Shown here piece after piece: positions 6,035-6,178 of a stretch of DNA of 6,178 bases; the first letter of the stretch is position 1, and each line of letters opens with the position of its first letter. The stretch is taken from positions 1 through 6,178 of the forward strand of contig DATACZ010000091.1 in NCBI GenBank assembly GCA_036258795.1, written 5' to 3'. A model generated the notes under the pieces. That model was given only the letters and a program-made list of their open reading frames with translations, ran no database searches and had not been told where the DNA came from. A program made the translations under genes and the position numbers. The DNA is from DATACZ01 sp036258795. Its GTDB lineage: Bacteria; Actinomycetota; CADDZG01; JAHWKV01.

Positions 6035-6178
6035 TTGAGTCCGGCGCAGCCGGGCAACCCCGATCTGCTGGGGGCTACTTGGGATGGCCAAGGGGTCAAC
6101 TTTGCCCTGTTTTCAGAGAATGCAACCGCCGTCGACCTCTGCTTGTTCGATCGTGAAGATGGCCACCGGGAATCGAGT
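6035..6178 (+). CDS. glgX: Glycogen debranching enzyme GlgX (isoamylase-type GH13), N-terminal 48 residues only
   Basis: GlgX hydrolyses the alpha-1,6 branch points left after phosphorylase has shortened the outer chains. Only the first 48 codons are in the window and the gene runs off the right edge. The translation includes LLGATWDGQGVNFALFSEN followed by ATAVDLCLFD, which is the N-terminal signature of the GlgX/TreX family and the start of its CBM48 module. TTG 6035 is the only usable start: upstream the frame is open just to a TGA at 5975-5977, with no ATG, GTG or other TTG between. The predicted beginning, MSPAQPGNPD, places the start at the usual distance from the GATWDG block. There is no Shine-Dalgarno sequence, and the start lies 10 nt after the glgB stop, so translation is probably coupled to glgB. 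Related TreZ and branching enzymes have different openings and are less likely. The catalytic domain cannot be assessed. Confidence 0.88.
   Translation, partial: MSPAQPGNPDLLGATWDGQGVNFALFSENATAVDLCLFDREDGHRESS

Overview
The window looks like chromosomal DNA from a high-GC actinobacterium or a near relative. The evidence is a GlgP of the DUF3417/short type closely resembling actinobacterial and mycobacterial GlgP, strong G/C preference at third codon positions, GTG and TTG starts, and two genes with no usable Shine-Dalgarno sequence. The exact lineage cannot be fixed from the sequence alone. No tRNA, rRNA, CRISPR array, insertion sequence or phage gene was seen.

Left part (1-1365, plus strand): a small three-helix membrane protein, possibly cut by the left edge, is followed by a 286-residue, very acidic Gly/Ser/Ala/Asp-rich protein. 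That protein is predicted to be disordered, has an N-terminal MDEGG tandem repeat, recurring GDVDSG motifs and a central 50-residue segment of ordinary composition. Neither gene has a function I can recognise. The repeat-rich protein is the least understood object in the window.

Middle (1366-3940): a perfect 10-bp inverted repeat marks the convergent boundary between the acidic gene and glgP, which runs on the minus strand. GlgP is a complete alpha-glucan phosphorylase (GT35) with its PLP lysine in place.

Right part (3941-6178): a 137-bp divergent promoter region separates glgP from glgB, a branching enzyme lacking the long N1 domain, with all catalytic residues present. Ten bases after glgB a second coding region begins at a TTG codon and runs off the right edge. 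Its first 48 residues match the N-terminus of the glycogen debranching enzyme GlgX.

Together, GlgB makes alpha-1,6 branches, GlgP shortens outer chains by phosphorolysis to glucose-1-phosphate, and GlgX removes the limit branches. The divergent arrangement would allow joint control. Both divergent genes have plausible -35/-10 pairs positioned so that transcription would begin at or next to the start codon, suggesting leaderless mRNAs. I see no clear evidence of a new multi-gene system. The best candidates for novelty are the acidic repeat protein and its membrane-protein neighbour.
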